DNA of 64,000 nt, from contig SFET01000004.1 of assembly GCA_004557125.1 (NCBI GenBank), forward strand, positions 62,001 to 126,000. Direction: 5' to 3'. This DNA is from Clostridiales bacterium (GTDB lineage: Bacteria; Bacillota; Clostridia; Christensenellales; Aristaeellaceae). Made by a program: the position numbers and the translations under genes. This document shows, piece by piece, positions 15,580 to 23,565 of this stretch (position 1 is its first letter; every line of letters starts with the position of its first letter). The notes under the pieces were generated by a model. It was not told the DNA's origin. It did no database searches and saw only the letters and a program-made list of their open reading frames with translations.

Positions 15580-15810
15580 TCAGCGCATGCCGCAGCCGCT
15601 GTGCCCGGGGCCCTCGCGCCCGGAGACGTAGCGGGCGTTGAACTCCATGTTGATCTCCCGCAGCTCCTTGATGCCGTCGATGTAGTCCTGATACATCTCC
15701 GCAAGGCCCGCCATGCATCCGTCGCAGTAGGCGGAAATGTTGCCGAGGGAATCGGCGACGATCTGTTCGCGCTGCTCGCGCGTGGTGTCCTTGATCAGAA
15801 TGCTGTCCAT
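15580..15810 (-). CDS. Small conserved protein, function unknown
   Basis: 76 residues (MDSILIKDTTREQREQIV start). It is helical and charged, with a Cys pair in 'YCDGCMAGL' and two more Cys/Gly-rich residues at the end ('GHSGCG'). It has no signal or membrane segment. The pattern looks familiar from small clostridial proteins that databases often name loosely; I cannot assign a function. ATG 15810 follows CCGGAGG on the minus strand, and a good promoter lies upstream at 15864-15892. It is a monocistronic gene. Confidence 0.6.
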   Translation of the reverse strand: MDSILIKDTTREQREQIVADSLGNISAYCDGCMAGLAEMYQDYIDGIKELREINMEFNARYVSGREGPGHSGCGMR

Positions 15811-15863
15811 GCCATAACCTCCGGAAGCGCCGCGAGAAAGTGCGCGGCGTGAATGCTGACTGT

Positions 15864-15892
15864 ATTATACCGCAAACGATCCCCTTCGGCAA
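15864..15892 (-). promoter_or_regulatory. Promoter of the small Cys-pair protein
   Basis: Minus-strand TTGCCG, 17 nt spacer, TATAAT. Confidence 0.6.
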
Positions 15893-15926
15893 GGGCGCCC
15901 CGCGTGGGAAATGCGCGTTAAACGCA

Positions 15927-15955
15927 TTGACGGCTTCAGAAAGCTGTGGTATAAT
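15927..15955 (+). promoter_or_regulatory. Promoter of the Mn riboswitch-mntP unit
   Basis: TTGACG (15927-15932), 17 nt spacer, TATAAT (15950-15955), directly before the riboswitch. Confidence 0.75.
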
Positions 15956-15962
15956 CAGACAA

Positions 15963-16098
15963 GCAAATTTCCCGTGGGGGAGTAGCGAGCGCGCGAAGGC
16001 GCGTAGCAAGTCAACATACTGACCGCCGAACGGTCTGGCTTGTTTTAAATTGCGAGACTCATGTATTGCTGTGATGCGATGCCTGGAGTCCGCCCAAT
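15963..16098 (+). ncRNA. Manganese (yybP-ykoY) riboswitch
   Basis: The leader contains the two conserved blocks of the yybP-ykoY aptamer: GGGGAGTAGC near 15975 and AGCAAGTCAACATACTGACC near 16006, with a GC-rich arm between them. This class binds Mn2+ and turns on efflux genes. A terminator hairpin and mntP follow, the classic arrangement. Confidence 0.88.
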
Positions 16099-16102
16099 TT
16101 GT

Positions 16103-16140
16103 ACCCAGGTGTGACTTCACAGTCGTACCTGGGTCTTTTG
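16103..16140 (+). terminator. Riboswitch-controlled terminator before mntP
   Basis: A 14 bp stem (16103-16116 with 16121-16134, two G-U pairs) followed by CTTTTG. It is the likely expression platform: Mn2+ binding upstream should prevent its formation. Confidence 0.8.
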
Positions 16141-16167
16141 CATTCCTGTACATCGGAGGCGTTTTGG

Positions 16168-16758
16168 ATGGAATTCAGTTTCGTGTTTTTCTTCAACAGC
16201 ATCCTGCTGGGCGTGGGCCTGGCGATGGATGCCTTCTCGGTCTCCATGGCAAACGGTCTGAACGAGCCGCAGATGGGTCGCGGGAAGATGTGTGCCATTG
16301 CGGGCGTGTTCGCCGGGTTCCAGGCACTGATGCCCATGGTCGGCTGGATCTGTGTGCACACGGTTGTGCGCTACTTCCAGGCCTTTGAGCGCTACATTCC
16401 CTGGATTGCGCTGATTCTGCTGGGCTTCATCGGCGGCAAGATGCTGGTGGAGGCCGTGCGCCATCCGGAATCGGACGGAGAGCATGCCGGCGTGGGCATT
16501 GCCGCGCTGCTGGTGCAGGGCATGGCCACGTCCATCGATGCGCTCTCCGTGGGCTTCACCATCGCGGACTACAATGCACTGATGGCCCTGATCTGCGCGC
16601 TCATCATCGCCGCTGTGACCTTCGTGATCTGCATGGCCGGGCTGGTGATCGGCCGCAGGTTCGGCACGAAGCTCGCCAACCGGGCGCAGCTGCTGGGCGG
16701 CTCGATCCTGATCGTCATCGGCATCGAAATCTTCCTGACAGGAATCCTGGGCGCGTGA
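16168..16758 (+). CDS. mntP: Manganese efflux pump MntP
   Basis: 196 residues, six predicted membrane helices in two repeats. Each repeat carries the conserved acidic motif of the family: 'AMDAFSVSMANG' and 'SIDALSVGF'. It exports excess Mn2+ from the cytosol. The upstream Mn riboswitch gives direct support. ATG 16168 follows CGGAGG; an upstream in-frame ATG at 16099 lies inside the terminator hairpin and is rejected. Confidence 0.93.
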   Translation: MEFSFVFFFNSILLGVGLAMDAFSVSMANGLNEPQMGRGKMCAIAGVFAGFQALMPMVGWICVHTVVRYFQAFERYIPWIALILLGFIGGKMLVEAVRHPESDGEHAGVGIAALLVQGMATSIDALSVGFTIADYNALMALICALIIAAVTFVICMAGLVIGRRFGTKLANRAQLLGGSILIVIGIEIFLTGILGA

Positions 16759-16775
16759 TGCGTCCGGAACATATG

Positions 16776-16812
16776 AAATGGCTCGCAGGGCTGCTTGCTC
16801 TGCGGGCCATTT
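16776..16812. terminator. Terminator between mntP and the MATE gene
   Basis: AAATGGCTCGCAG (16776-16788) pairs with CTGCGGGCCATTT (16800-16812), one G-U pair. It serves convergent genes. Confidence 0.65.
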
Positions 16813-16822
16813 GTCTGTCGGA

Positions 16823-18793
16823 TCAGGCGGCCTTGCGCGCCTTCAGGTACTGATAGAGCACCTCGGCGACCGCATCCTCGCCGATGGAGCTGTCGATGCA
16901 CAGGTCGTAGCCCTCACAGCGATCCCACTCCATGCCGGTGATGGCGCGGTAGTAGGCGCTGCGAGCGGCGTCGGAGTGGGCGATGTTCTTCTTGGCCTCC
17001 GCCTCGGTGTCGCCGTACATCTCCATGACCTTGCGCATGCGGTAGGCCTTCGGCGCGCGGATGAAGATGCGGATCACGTCGGGGTGATCCCGCAGCACGT
17101 AGTCGGCAGCGCGTCCGACGATGACGCAGGAGCCGTTCTCGGCGATGCGGTGCAGGATGCGATCCTGCGCCGTGACCGCCTGCTGCACCACGTCGGTGCT
17201 CAGGTACAATTCGTGCAGGCGCTCGGGGGCGTTGCGGTTGAGGTCGGAGATGAAGTCCCGGGACAGGCCGCTCTCCTGGGCCGCCAGCGCCGTGACCTCC
17301 TTGTAATAGCAGGGAATCTCCAGGCGCTGGGCCAGCTTCTGGCCGATGCGCTTGCCTGCGGAGCCGTGCTGGCGGGCGATGGTGATGATCGGCCCGGGGT
17401 GGGAGGGCTGGATGGCCGTGGCAGCGGCAGGGGCCGCGGGGGCCTGTGCGCCCAGCTCACGCCACAGCTTCAGCATGACCACGGCGGTCACGGCCATGGC
17501 GAGTACGTCCGCGATGGGTGCGGCCCAGAAGATGCCCGTTACGCCCAGCAGCGCCGGGACGATCAGCGAGAACAGGATCAGCAGCGCGTCGCGCAGGATG
17601 GACAGCGGCGTGGCCTGGCGGGTGTGACCGATGGACTGCAGAAAGATGGCGCAGACCTTCTGCACGCAGGTCAACAGAATCAGCATCAGGTAGATGCGCA
17701 GGCAGCGGGTGGCAAAGGCGAGGTACAGCTCGCCGTCGGAGCCGAACATGCGGATGAATGCGCCGGGGATGGCCTCGAACAGCAGCGTGCACACGGCGCA
17801 GACGATGGCCGTCCACTTCAGGATCTGCACAAGCAGCGTCCGCACGCGATCCATGCGCTTCGCACCGTAGTTGTAGCCGACGATGGGCTGCGCGCCCGCC
17901 GCGATGCCGATGGCGATGTTCAGCACGATCTGGAACAGCTTCATGATGACCACGAAGGCCGTCAGCGGAATGTCTGCGCCATATTCGGAGCGCGCACCGT
18001 ACTTCACCAGCAGGATGTTGTTGATGACGGTGATGATGACGATGGACAACTGGGTCAGCAGGCTGGACGTGCCCAGGGTCATGATCTGGCGCAGCAGCGC
18101 GGGATCGATGCGCAGGCTGTCCCGGCGCAGGCGGAAGGTTTTGCTGCGCAGCAGGTAGGCAGCGCACAGCAGGAAGCTGACGAACTGGCCCAGGATGGTG
18201 GCGTAGGCGGCGCCCCGGATGCCCAGGTGCAGGCCGAAGATGGCGATGGGGTCGCCGATGATGTTGATGATTGCGCCGGCGAACATCGCGCCCATGGCGT
18301 AGCGGGGGCTGCCGTCCGCGCGGATGATGGAGGCAAGGGTGTTCTGGGTCATCGCCAGCGGCATCATGGCGTAGATGATGAAGCCGTAGTCGCGCGCCAT
18401 GGCCAGGGTGGCCTCCGTCGCACCGATCAGCCGAAGCAGGCTGTCGCCCCAGAGGTAGCTGATTGCGATGAGCACCACACCGGACAGGAAGGAGCACAGC
18501 GCGGCGTTGCCCACCGTGCGGTGAAGCTGCTCCGTCTTGCCACGGCCCAGCGACACGCTCAGGTGCGCCGCAGCGCCGTCGCCGAAGAACAGCGAGAGGC
18601 CCCAGCCCACCACGGTGATGGGGAAGATGATGCCCGTGGCCGCGTTGCCCAGATAGCCCACGCCGTTGCCGACGAAGATCTGGTCCACGATGTTGTACAG
18701 GCAGGAGATGATGAGCGAGGCGATGCAGGGCAGGCAGAAGCGCTTGAGCAGCATGCCGGTCTTTTCCGTGCCGAGGTAGTTGCTGTTTTCCAT
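16823..18793 (-). CDS. MATE transporter fused to a cytidylate-kinase-like domain
   Basis: 656 residues in one uninterrupted frame from ATG 18793 (GGAGGAAAG upstream). Residues 1 to about 450 are a MATE-family efflux transporter with 12 helices ('PCIASLIISCLYNIVDQIFVGNGVG' style start, 'PIVGYNYGAKR' in the second half). After an Ala/Pro linker, residues about 465-656 match the cytidylate-kinase-like family: 'ITIARQHGSAGKRIGQKLA' is the altered P-loop, followed by 'CVIVGRAADYVL' and 'RIFIRAPKAYRMRK'. The transporter probably exports a drug or metabolite by cation antiport. The role of the cytosolic kinase-like part is unknown; regulation or phosphorylation of a substrate is conjecture. Confidence 0.88.
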   Translation of the reverse strand: MENSNYLGTEKTGMLLKRFCLPCIASLIISCLYNIVDQIFVGNGVGYLGNAATGIIFPITVVGWGLSLFFGDGAAAHLSVSLGRGKTEQLHRTVGNAALCSFLSGVVLIAISYLWGDSLLRLIGATEATLAMARDYGFIIYAMMPLAMTQNTLASIIRADGSPRYAMGAMFAGAIINIIGDPIAIFGLHLGIRGAAYATILGQFVSFLLCAAYLLRSKTFRLRRDSLRIDPALLRQIMTLGTSSLLTQLSIVIITVINNILLVKYGARSEYGADIPLTAFVVIMKLFQIVLNIAIGIAAGAQPIVGYNYGAKRMDRVRTLLVQILKWTAIVCAVCTLLFEAIPGAFIRMFGSDGELYLAFATRCLRIYLMLILLTCVQKVCAIFLQSIGHTRQATPLSILRDALLILFSLIVPALLGVTGIFWAAPIADVLAMAVTAVVMLKLWRELGAQAPAAPAAATAIQPSHPGPIITIARQHGSAGKRIGQKLAQRLEIPCYYKEVTALAAQESGLSRDFISDLNRNAPERLHELYLSTDVVQQAVTAQDRILHRIAENGSCVIVGRAADYVLRDHPDVIRIFIRAPKAYRMRKVMEMYGDTEAEAKKNIAHSDAARSAYYRAITGMEWDRCEGYDLCIDSSIGEDAVAEVLYQYLKARKAA

Positions 18794-18905
18794 AGCTTTC
18801 CTCCATTTCGGGCGCAAAAAAATACATGCGCGCCTTGTACCGTAATCAGATTTACGTGCAAAGCACCACATGTGTCGTTCAGGTCCCGATTCAGTTTTCG
18901 TTGGG

Positions 18906-18935
18906 ATTATAGCACAGCGCATTTTTAAGAATCAA
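18906..18935 (-). promoter_or_regulatory. Promoter of the MATE fusion gene
   Basis: Minus-strand TTGATT, 18 nt spacer, TATAAT, about 110 nt before the start codon. Confidence 0.5.
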
Positions 18936-18992
18936 GGCAGCGTTGGATGAATTTTCCGGACGCGTTTTGACGCAGGCCTGCGCGATCTGCTG

Positions 18993-19021
18993 TTGAAAAC
19001 GCCGTGCGTCTGTGGTAAAAT
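18993..19021 (+). promoter_or_regulatory. Promoter of S51 peptidase gene
   Basis: TTGAAA (18993-18998), 17 nt spacer, TAAAAT (19016-19021). Confidence 0.6.
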
Positions 19022-19085
19022 GATGCAATGAAGCGCGTCCGCCTGTGCGGATTCGCAATCCAAGTGATTCAAGGAGCGTTTCCAT

Positions 19086-19823
19086 ATGCATCTGTTTCTG
19101 ACCAGCAGCCCCTGCAACGACGACGTGCCCGAGGGCGTGGAGCTGCCCTGTATCTTTAATGAAGAAAACGGCTTTGTGGAGAACCTGCGCGACCGCGTGC
19201 CGCCGAACGCCCGGCTGGTGGTGGTCGCAGCGGATCCGCTGGCCTTTGACGGCAATGATGAGATGGCCGACACCTTTGCCGCCTGCTTCGAGTACCACGG
19301 CATGCAGCTCGCATCCGTGGACATCTGCGACGCCCGCACGGAAAACTGGACGGAGGATCTGGTCTACGGCAGCGACGTGATCATCCTCGGCGGCGGTCAC
19401 GTGCCCACCGAGAACGCCTTCTTCCGCCGCATCGGCCTGCGCGAGCTGCTGGAGGACTACGAGGGCGTGGTCATCGGCATCAGCGCCGGATCCATGAACT
19501 GCGCGTCCATCGTCTACGCCCAGCCGGAGCTGGACGGCGAGGCCGTCGATCCGGCCTACCAGCGCTACCTCTCCGGCCTGGGACTTACGGACATCATGGT
19601 GCTGCCCCACTATCAGAAGGTGAAGGACAACATCATCGACGGCTTGCGGCTCTACGAGGACGTGACCTACGGCGACAGCTACGACAATGCCTTCCTCGCC
19701 ATCGTGGACGGCAGCTACGTGCTGGTAGAGAACGGAACCAGCGTGCTCTTCGGCGAGGGCTACTGCATCGAGAACGGCGAAATCGAACAAATCTGCGAGG
19801 AAGGCGGCGCAGTGGAGCTGTAA
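19086..19823 (+). CDS. Peptidase S51 / type 1 glutamine amidotransferase-like protein
   Basis: 245 residues. 'VIILGGGHVPTENAFF' and 'GISAGSMN' (nucleophile Ser) mark the S51 family of aspartyl dipeptidase (PepE) and cyanophycinase; 'VLPHYQ' supplies the likely catalytic His. There is no signal peptide, so it should act on small peptides in the cytosol, probably Asp-X or isoaspartyl dipeptides. ATG 19086 follows AAGGAG. It stands alone after a good promoter. The exact substrate cannot be read from the sequence. Confidence 0.8.
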   Translation: MHLFLTSSPCNDDVPEGVELPCIFNEENGFVENLRDRVPPNARLVVVAADPLAFDGNDEMADTFAACFEYHGMQLASVDICDARTENWTEDLVYGSDVIILGGGHVPTENAFFRRIGLRELLEDYEGVVIGISAGSMNCASIVYAQPELDGEAVDPAYQRYLSGLGLTDIMVLPHYQKVKDNIIDGLRLYEDVTYGDSYDNAFLAIVDGSYVLVENGTSVLFGEGYCIENGEIEQICEEGGAVEL

Positions 19824-19830
19824 GTCCGAA

Positions 19831-19847
19831 CGTTTTCGCTGAAAACG
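19831..19847 (+). terminator. Short hairpin after S51 gene
   Basis: CGTTTTC-GCT-GAAAACG, a perfect 7 bp stem without a U-tract; a weak terminator at best. Confidence 0.3.
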
Positions 19848-19879
19848 GGAAAGAATCTGCGGAAAAATGCCAAAAGGCG

Positions 19880-19908
19880 TTGACTGCGCTGTGCAGATAT
19901 GCTATAAT
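19880..19908 (+). promoter_or_regulatory. Promoter of the glycine riboswitch-glyA unit
   Basis: TTGACT (19880-19885), 17 nt spacer, TATAAT (19903-19908). Confidence 0.8.
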
Positions 19909-19948
19909 TCTATCCATGCGACAACTGCATAAGAAGGCCGTTTGAAGC

Positions 19949-20125
19949 TTGCAGGAGAGCGGACGCAAGTCCCGCCGAAGGAGTACACTCTCAGGCGTTC
20001 CCCGTGGGAATGAGGACTGTGGGCAGATGGCACTCTGGAGACGCCCGCCACAGCGGCGGGGGCCGAAGGGGCAAAGCGCACGCGCGCGAATCTCTCAGGC
20101 AAAAGGACAGAGCGGCAACCCCGTC
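19949..20125 (+). ncRNA. Tandem glycine riboswitch
   Basis: Two consecutive gcvT-type aptamers. The first contains GGAGAGCGGACGC, CCGCCGAAGGAG and CTCTCAGGC (about 19951-20016). The second contains CTCTGGAGACGCCCGCC, GCCGAAGGGGCAAAGC and CTCTCAGGCAAAAGGAC (about 20030-20115). Both carry the conserved GCCGAAGGRG and CTCAGGC elements. Tandem aptamers sense glycine; here they control glyA. Confidence 0.9.
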
Positions 20126-20144
20126 AAAGGGGTGTGTCTGTCTC

Positions 20145-20176
20145 TGTGACCGTTTCAGCGGTCACATTTCTTTTTG
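20145..20176 (+). terminator. Terminator hairpin of the glycine riboswitch
   Basis: TGTGACCG (20145-20152) pairs with CGGTCACA (20159-20166), followed by TTTCTTTTTG. It is the likely on/off element downstream of the tandem aptamers. Confidence 0.8.
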
Positions 20177-20220
20177 TCCCTTCGAAGGCAAAAATGAATG
20201 AAAATCAGGAGGACACAACC

Positions 20221-21471
20221 ATGCAGCAGCAGAACATCGACTTCATTCGCAACTCCGATCCGGTCATCGCCGACATCATGGCCCGGGAGCTGGGCCGTCA
20301 GCGCGCCAACCTGGAGCTGATCGCGTCCGAGAACATCGTCTCCCCGGCGGTGATGGCCGCGATGGGCTCCATGCTGACCAACAAGTATGCCGAGGGCTAT
20401 CCGGGCAAGCGCTACTACGGCGGCTGCGAATTTGTCGATCAGATCGAAAACGTGTGCATCGACCGGGCGAAGGAGATCTTCGGGGCGAAGTATGCAAACG
20501 TCCAGCCCCACAGCGGCTCCCAGGCGAACAACGCGGCCTATCTGGCGCTGTGCAAGCCCGGCGACACCGTGATGGGCATGGATCTGAGCAACGGCGGACA
20601 CCTGACCCACGGCTGTCCGGCGAACTTCTCCGGCAAGTTCTACAACATCGTGCCCTACGGCTGCGATCCGGCCACCGGGCGCATCGACTACGACGAGGTG
20701 CGCGCGCTTGCACTGAAGCACCGCCCGAGGATGATCATCGCCGGTGCGTCGGCCTATCCCCGTGTGATCGACTTCGCCCGCTTCGGTGAGATCGCCAGGG
20801 AGTGCGGCGCTTACCTGATGGTGGACATGGCCCACATCGCCGGCCTGGTGGCGGCGGGGGAGCATCCCAGCCCGATTCCCTATGCGGACGTGGTGACCAC
20901 CACCAATCACAAGACCCTGCGCGGCCCCCGCGGCGGCATGATCTTCACCAACGACGAGGCGATTGCCAAGAAGATCAACTCCGCCATCTTCCCCGGTGGA
21001 CAGGGCGGCCCGCTGATGCACGTCATCGCGGCCAAGGCCGTGGCGCTGAAGGAGGCACTGCAACCCGAGTTCAAGGAGTATCAGCACGCCATCGTGGAGA
21101 ACGCCCGCATCATCGCCGACGTGCTCGACCAGCGTGGCGTGAAGCTGGTCACCGGCGGCACCGACAACCACCTGATGCTGGTGGACCTGCGCGACGAGGC
21201 CATCAGCGGCCGTGAGCTGGAGGAGCGCCTGGATCGCGTGCGCATCACCGTGAACAAGAACAAGATCCCCGGCGATCCCCGCCCGGCCTCCGAGACCTCC
21301 GGCATCCGCGTGGGGACACCCGCAGTCACCGCCCGGGGCTTCCGTGCCGCCGAGGCCAAAGAGGTGGGCGAGCTGCTGGCCCTGGCCATTCATGACTTCG
21401 ACGCGAAGCAGGGCGAGATCGTGGAGCGCGTGGACGCGCTGTGCAGCCGCTTCCCGCTGTACGAGGACTGA
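20221..21471 (+). CDS. glyA: Serine hydroxymethyltransferase
   Basis: 416 residues. A PLP enzyme that interconverts serine plus THF with glycine plus 5,10-methylene-THF, the substrate of MetF. Recognisable parts are '[19 protein letters not shown]' near the start, '[15 protein letters not shown]', the PLP lysine in '[13 protein letters not shown]' (about residue 230) and '[14 protein letters not shown]' near the end. I start at 20221 (AGGAGG upstream); the longer frame from 20134 runs through the terminator. The glycine riboswitch ties expression to glycine, suggesting a role in glycine use or C1 balance. Confidence 0.95.
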   Translation: MQQQNIDFIRNSDPVIADIMARELGRQRANLELIASENIVSPAVMAAMGSMLTNKYAEGYPGKRYYGGCEFVDQIENVCIDRAKEIFGAKYANVQPHSGSQANNAAYLALCKPGDTVMGMDLSNGGHLTHGCPANFSGKFYNIVPYGCDPATGRIDYDEVRALALKHRPRMIIAGASAYPRVIDFARFGEIARECGAYLMVDMAHIAGLVAAGEHPSPIPYADVVTTTNHKTLRGPRGGMIFTNDEAIAKKINSAIFPGGQGGPLMHVIAAKAVALKEALQPEFKEYQHAIVENARIIADVLDQRGVKLVTGGTDNHLMLVDLRDEAISGRELEERLDRVRITVNKNKIPGDPRPASETSGIRVGTPAVTARGFRAAEAKEVGELLALAIHDFDAKQGEIVERVDALCSRFPLYED

Positions 21472-21478
21472 TTTTAAT

Positions 21479-21699
21479 GCGTTGAAAACTTTGTTTTTCA
21501 ACGCGATGGAGCCGGTTGCCTAAAATTCTGCGGAATTTCCGGGCGGCAACCGGAACGGGAATGCATTTTTCTTCACAAATGAATTTGTTCCCGAAAAATG
21601 CCGGAAGTGACGTACACGCCGTCACTTCCGATTTCACAGGCTGTTCTGCGTTACTTTGGCTATAGTATGAAGAACCCGACCGCATTGCACGGTCGGGTT
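21479..21699. other. Hairpin-dense intergenic region with terminator
   Basis: Between convergent glyA and the epimerase gene lie several stems. GCGTTGAAAA/TTTTCAACGC is at 21479-21504. CCGGTTGCC/GGCAACCGG (21512-21553) encloses AAATTC/GAATTT. An 11 bp stem, CGGAAGTGACG/CGTCACTTCCG, is at 21602-21630. Last is AACCCGACCG/CGGTCGGGTT (21673-21699) followed by TTT, a good bidirectional terminator. Only the last has a clear function. Confidence 0.6.
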
Positions 21700-21714
21700 T
21701 TTGCATGATTGGCT

Positions 21715-22590
21715 TCAGATTTCCGGCAGCAGAATCTCGTAGCTGCGCTCGAAGCGCCCGCCTGCGGGCAGCAGATTGACGTTGGGCTTTTCGCGAAGCT
21801 CGCCCTCAAAGCCGGTATCGTCGCAGCGCCCGGCCCAGGGCTCCAGGCACACGAAGGGCGCGCCCACCACCGACCACACGCCGAAGTTGGGAAAGCCCGG
21901 GCAGCGCATGCCCACGCGGGGCGTGCCGTCGCTGCCGCACAGCCAGACCTCCTCGATCTGTCCGCCGTCGAAGATCATCGCATCGCGGGTAAACAGTTCG
22001 TCGGACAGCTCCAGCATGCCGCCCTCCAGCGCCAGCACATGTCCTTCCTCCGGGCGCGCCGTGCCGCTGGCGGGGTCCAGCAGGATGTAGTGCAGCGCGT
22101 CCACGCCGGGGAAGCGCAGCGCGTAGCCCTCCTTGGAATCCTCCGCACGCTCGAAGCAGAAGGCCGGGTGTCCGCCGATGGTGAAGGCCATCTCGCGATC
22201 ATTCGGATTGTCCACGATCCACGTCACGCGCAGGCTGCGTCCCTCCAACGCATAGCGGATGCGCAGCTCGAAATCGTAGGGGTAGCGCTCCAGGGTCTGC
22301 GCGTCGGAGCGCAGCAGGTATGTGGCGCTGGTGTCGTCGGAAGCCTCGCAGACAAAGTCGCGATCCCGGGCGAAGCCGTGCTGGCTGGTGGGGTAGGTCG
22401 CGCCGTTGATGCGCATCACATTCTGCCAGGTCTTGCCCACGTTGGGGAACAGGATGGGGGAGCGCCGCTTCCAGTAGGTCGCATCTCCGTTCCAGAGCAG
22501 CTCGGTGTCGGCGCAACGGTTGTAGATGGACATCAGTTCAGCGCCCAGATCGGCGATCTCCACCCGCAGGTATTCGTTTTTCAGGATCAT
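21715..22590 (-). CDS. Aldose 1-epimerase family protein (galactose mutarotase-like)
   Basis: 291 residues, beta-sandwich aldose epimerase of the LacX/YphB group. Markers are 'PILFPNVGKTWQN', 'HGFARDRDF' (first catalytic-site His), 'IGGHPAFC' (second His) and 'CLEPWAGRCDD' with the acidic general base nearby. It converts alpha and beta anomers of a hexose or a phosphosugar. Cytosolic; monocistronic with its own divergent promoter at 22631-22659. ATG 22590 follows GGAGGCAG. Specificity is uncertain. Confidence 0.82.
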   Translation of the reverse strand: MILKNEYLRVEIADLGAELMSIYNRCADTELLWNGDATYWKRRSPILFPNVGKTWQNVMRINGATYPTSQHGFARDRDFVCEASDDTSATYLLRSDAQTLERYPYDFELRIRYALEGRSLRVTWIVDNPNDREMAFTIGGHPAFCFERAEDSKEGYALRFPGVDALHYILLDPASGTARPEEGHVLALEGGMLELSDELFTRDAMIFDGGQIEEVWLCGSDGTPRVGMRCPGFPNFGVWSVVGAPFVCLEPWAGRCDDTGFEGELREKPNVNLLPAGGRFERSYEILLPEI

Positions 22591-22630
22591 GCATCTGCCT
22601 CCTCGTGAATTATGTTGTCATTGTAGCTTC

Positions 22631-22688
22631 ATTTTAGCACACATCGTCGGCGGTTTCCATTGCTTTGTGGAAGAAAATGGATTATAAT
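22631..22688. promoter_or_regulatory. Divergent promoters for epimerase and cupin genes
   Basis: Minus strand: TGGAAA, 17 nt, TAAAAT (22631-22659). Plus strand: TTGCTT (22660-22665), 17 nt, TATAAT (22683-22688). The two -35 boxes are back to back. Confidence 0.55.
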
Positions 22689-22724
22689 TGTAACAGAACT
22701 GCTGCTTGGAAAGGGATGAATGCA

Positions 22725-23183
22725 ATGCGCGCAGATGAATTGCTGGCGAGGTTCCGCCTGGAGCCCCACGTGGAGGGCGGCTCCTTCCGGGAACTGGACG
22801 CGGGGGAGGAGCGCTTCCCCGGACGCGCGCCCTCGGGCGTGATCTATTACTACCTCGGGCCGCAGGAGCACTCCGAATTCCACCTGCTGGACAGCGACGA
22901 GTACTGGCTGTGGCATGCGGGCAGCTCGCTGGAGATCTGGACGGTGGACGGGGACGGGGAGCTGCGCACGACCCGTCTGGGCCTGAACGAGGGCGAGGAG
23001 CCCTGTGTGCTGCTGCATGCGGGGGTGATCTTCGGTGCGCGCCACATCCCGGGTACATCGGACGACGGGACGCTGGTGAGCTGCGTCACCGTGCCGCGCT
23101 TCTCCTACGAGCACTACCGCATCCTGCCGAGGGAGGAAATGCTGGAAAAGTACCCCGGCTCCGCCGCGTTCTATGCGGGATGA
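22725..23183 (+). CDS. Cupin-fold protein, DUF985 family
   Basis: 152 residues from ATG 22725, the start with a usable GGAAAGGG site (a TTG at 22665 and an ATG at 22716 are in frame but badly placed). The sequence has the DUF985/YML079w cupin pattern: 'PHVEGGSFRE', 'IYYYLGPQEHSEFHLLDSDEYW' and 'VIFGARHIPG'. The cupin barrel probably binds a small molecule or metal through the conserved His/Glu residues ('HSEFH'). Function of the family is not established. Single-gene unit. Confidence 0.75.
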   Translation: MRADELLARFRLEPHVEGGSFRELDAGEERFPGRAPSGVIYYYLGPQEHSEFHLLDSDEYWLWHAGSSLEIWTVDGDGELRTTRLGLNEGEEPCVLLHAGVIFGARHIPGTSDDGTLVSCVTVPRFSYEHYRILPREEMLEKYPGSAAFYAG

Positions 23184-23214
23184 GCCGCGCACATGGCTCG
23201 GATGCAAAAACGAT

Positions 23215-23240
23215 GCCCGGATGGTTTCATCCGGGCGCCT
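23215..23240. terminator. Terminator between cupin and RHH genes
   Basis: GCCCGGATG (23215-23223) pairs with CATCCGGGC (23228-23236), then GCCTTTT. The stem extends into the last codons of the convergent RHH gene. Confidence 0.7.
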
Positions 23241-23439
23241 TTTCATTCCATGCTTCCTCGCTCTTTTGCAGATATTCCCGCAGCAGGCGGTTGATCAGAC
23301 CGTTGACCGAGCCGCCCTCGGCCTGAACCGCTGCCTCGATCTCCGCCTTGCGCCCCTTCGGCACGCGCACCTTGATTTCATCGTAGTTGGCGCTCATATA
23401 CTTTGCAACCGCGCGTTGCTGCGCCTTGCTTGCAGGCAT
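23227..23439 (-). CDS. Small ribbon-helix-helix DNA-binding protein (Arc-like)
   Basis: 70 residues. 'DEIKVRVPKGRKAEIEAAV' is the beta strand and first helix of a ribbon-helix-helix fold, and 'SVNGLINRLLREYLQ' is the second helix. Such proteins dimerise and bind short DNA repeats, often as antitoxins or plasmid-type repressors. ATG 23439 follows AAGGAGGTAAGC. A divergent small gene starts at 23566, and two near-identical 15-mers lie between them, so it probably represses its own promoter region. No toxin motif is visible in the neighbour. Confidence 0.75.
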   Translation of the reverse strand: MPASKAQQRAVAKYMSANYDEIKVRVPKGRKAEIEAAVQAEGGSVNGLINRLLREYLQKSEEAWNEKAPG

Positions 23440-23472
23440 AGCTTACCTCCTTGAATTGTACAAATGAACATG

Positions 23473-23533
23473 TATCGGGTACAATATTTCTGCCATTCCG
23501 CCAATTGATATATTGGGTACGATATATTATAAT
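23473..23533. promoter_or_regulatory. Direct repeats and promoter, candidate RHH operator
   Basis: TAT[C/T]GGGTAC[A/G]ATAT occurs at 23473-23487 and 23511-23525 (13 of 15 bases equal, 38 bp apart). The second copy lies in the spacer between TTGATA (23505-23510) and TATAAT (23528-23533), the promoter of the rightward gene. Confidence 0.5.
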
Positions 23534-23565
23534 GGAATCAGTCCAAGTGGAAGGGTGGGATTCCA

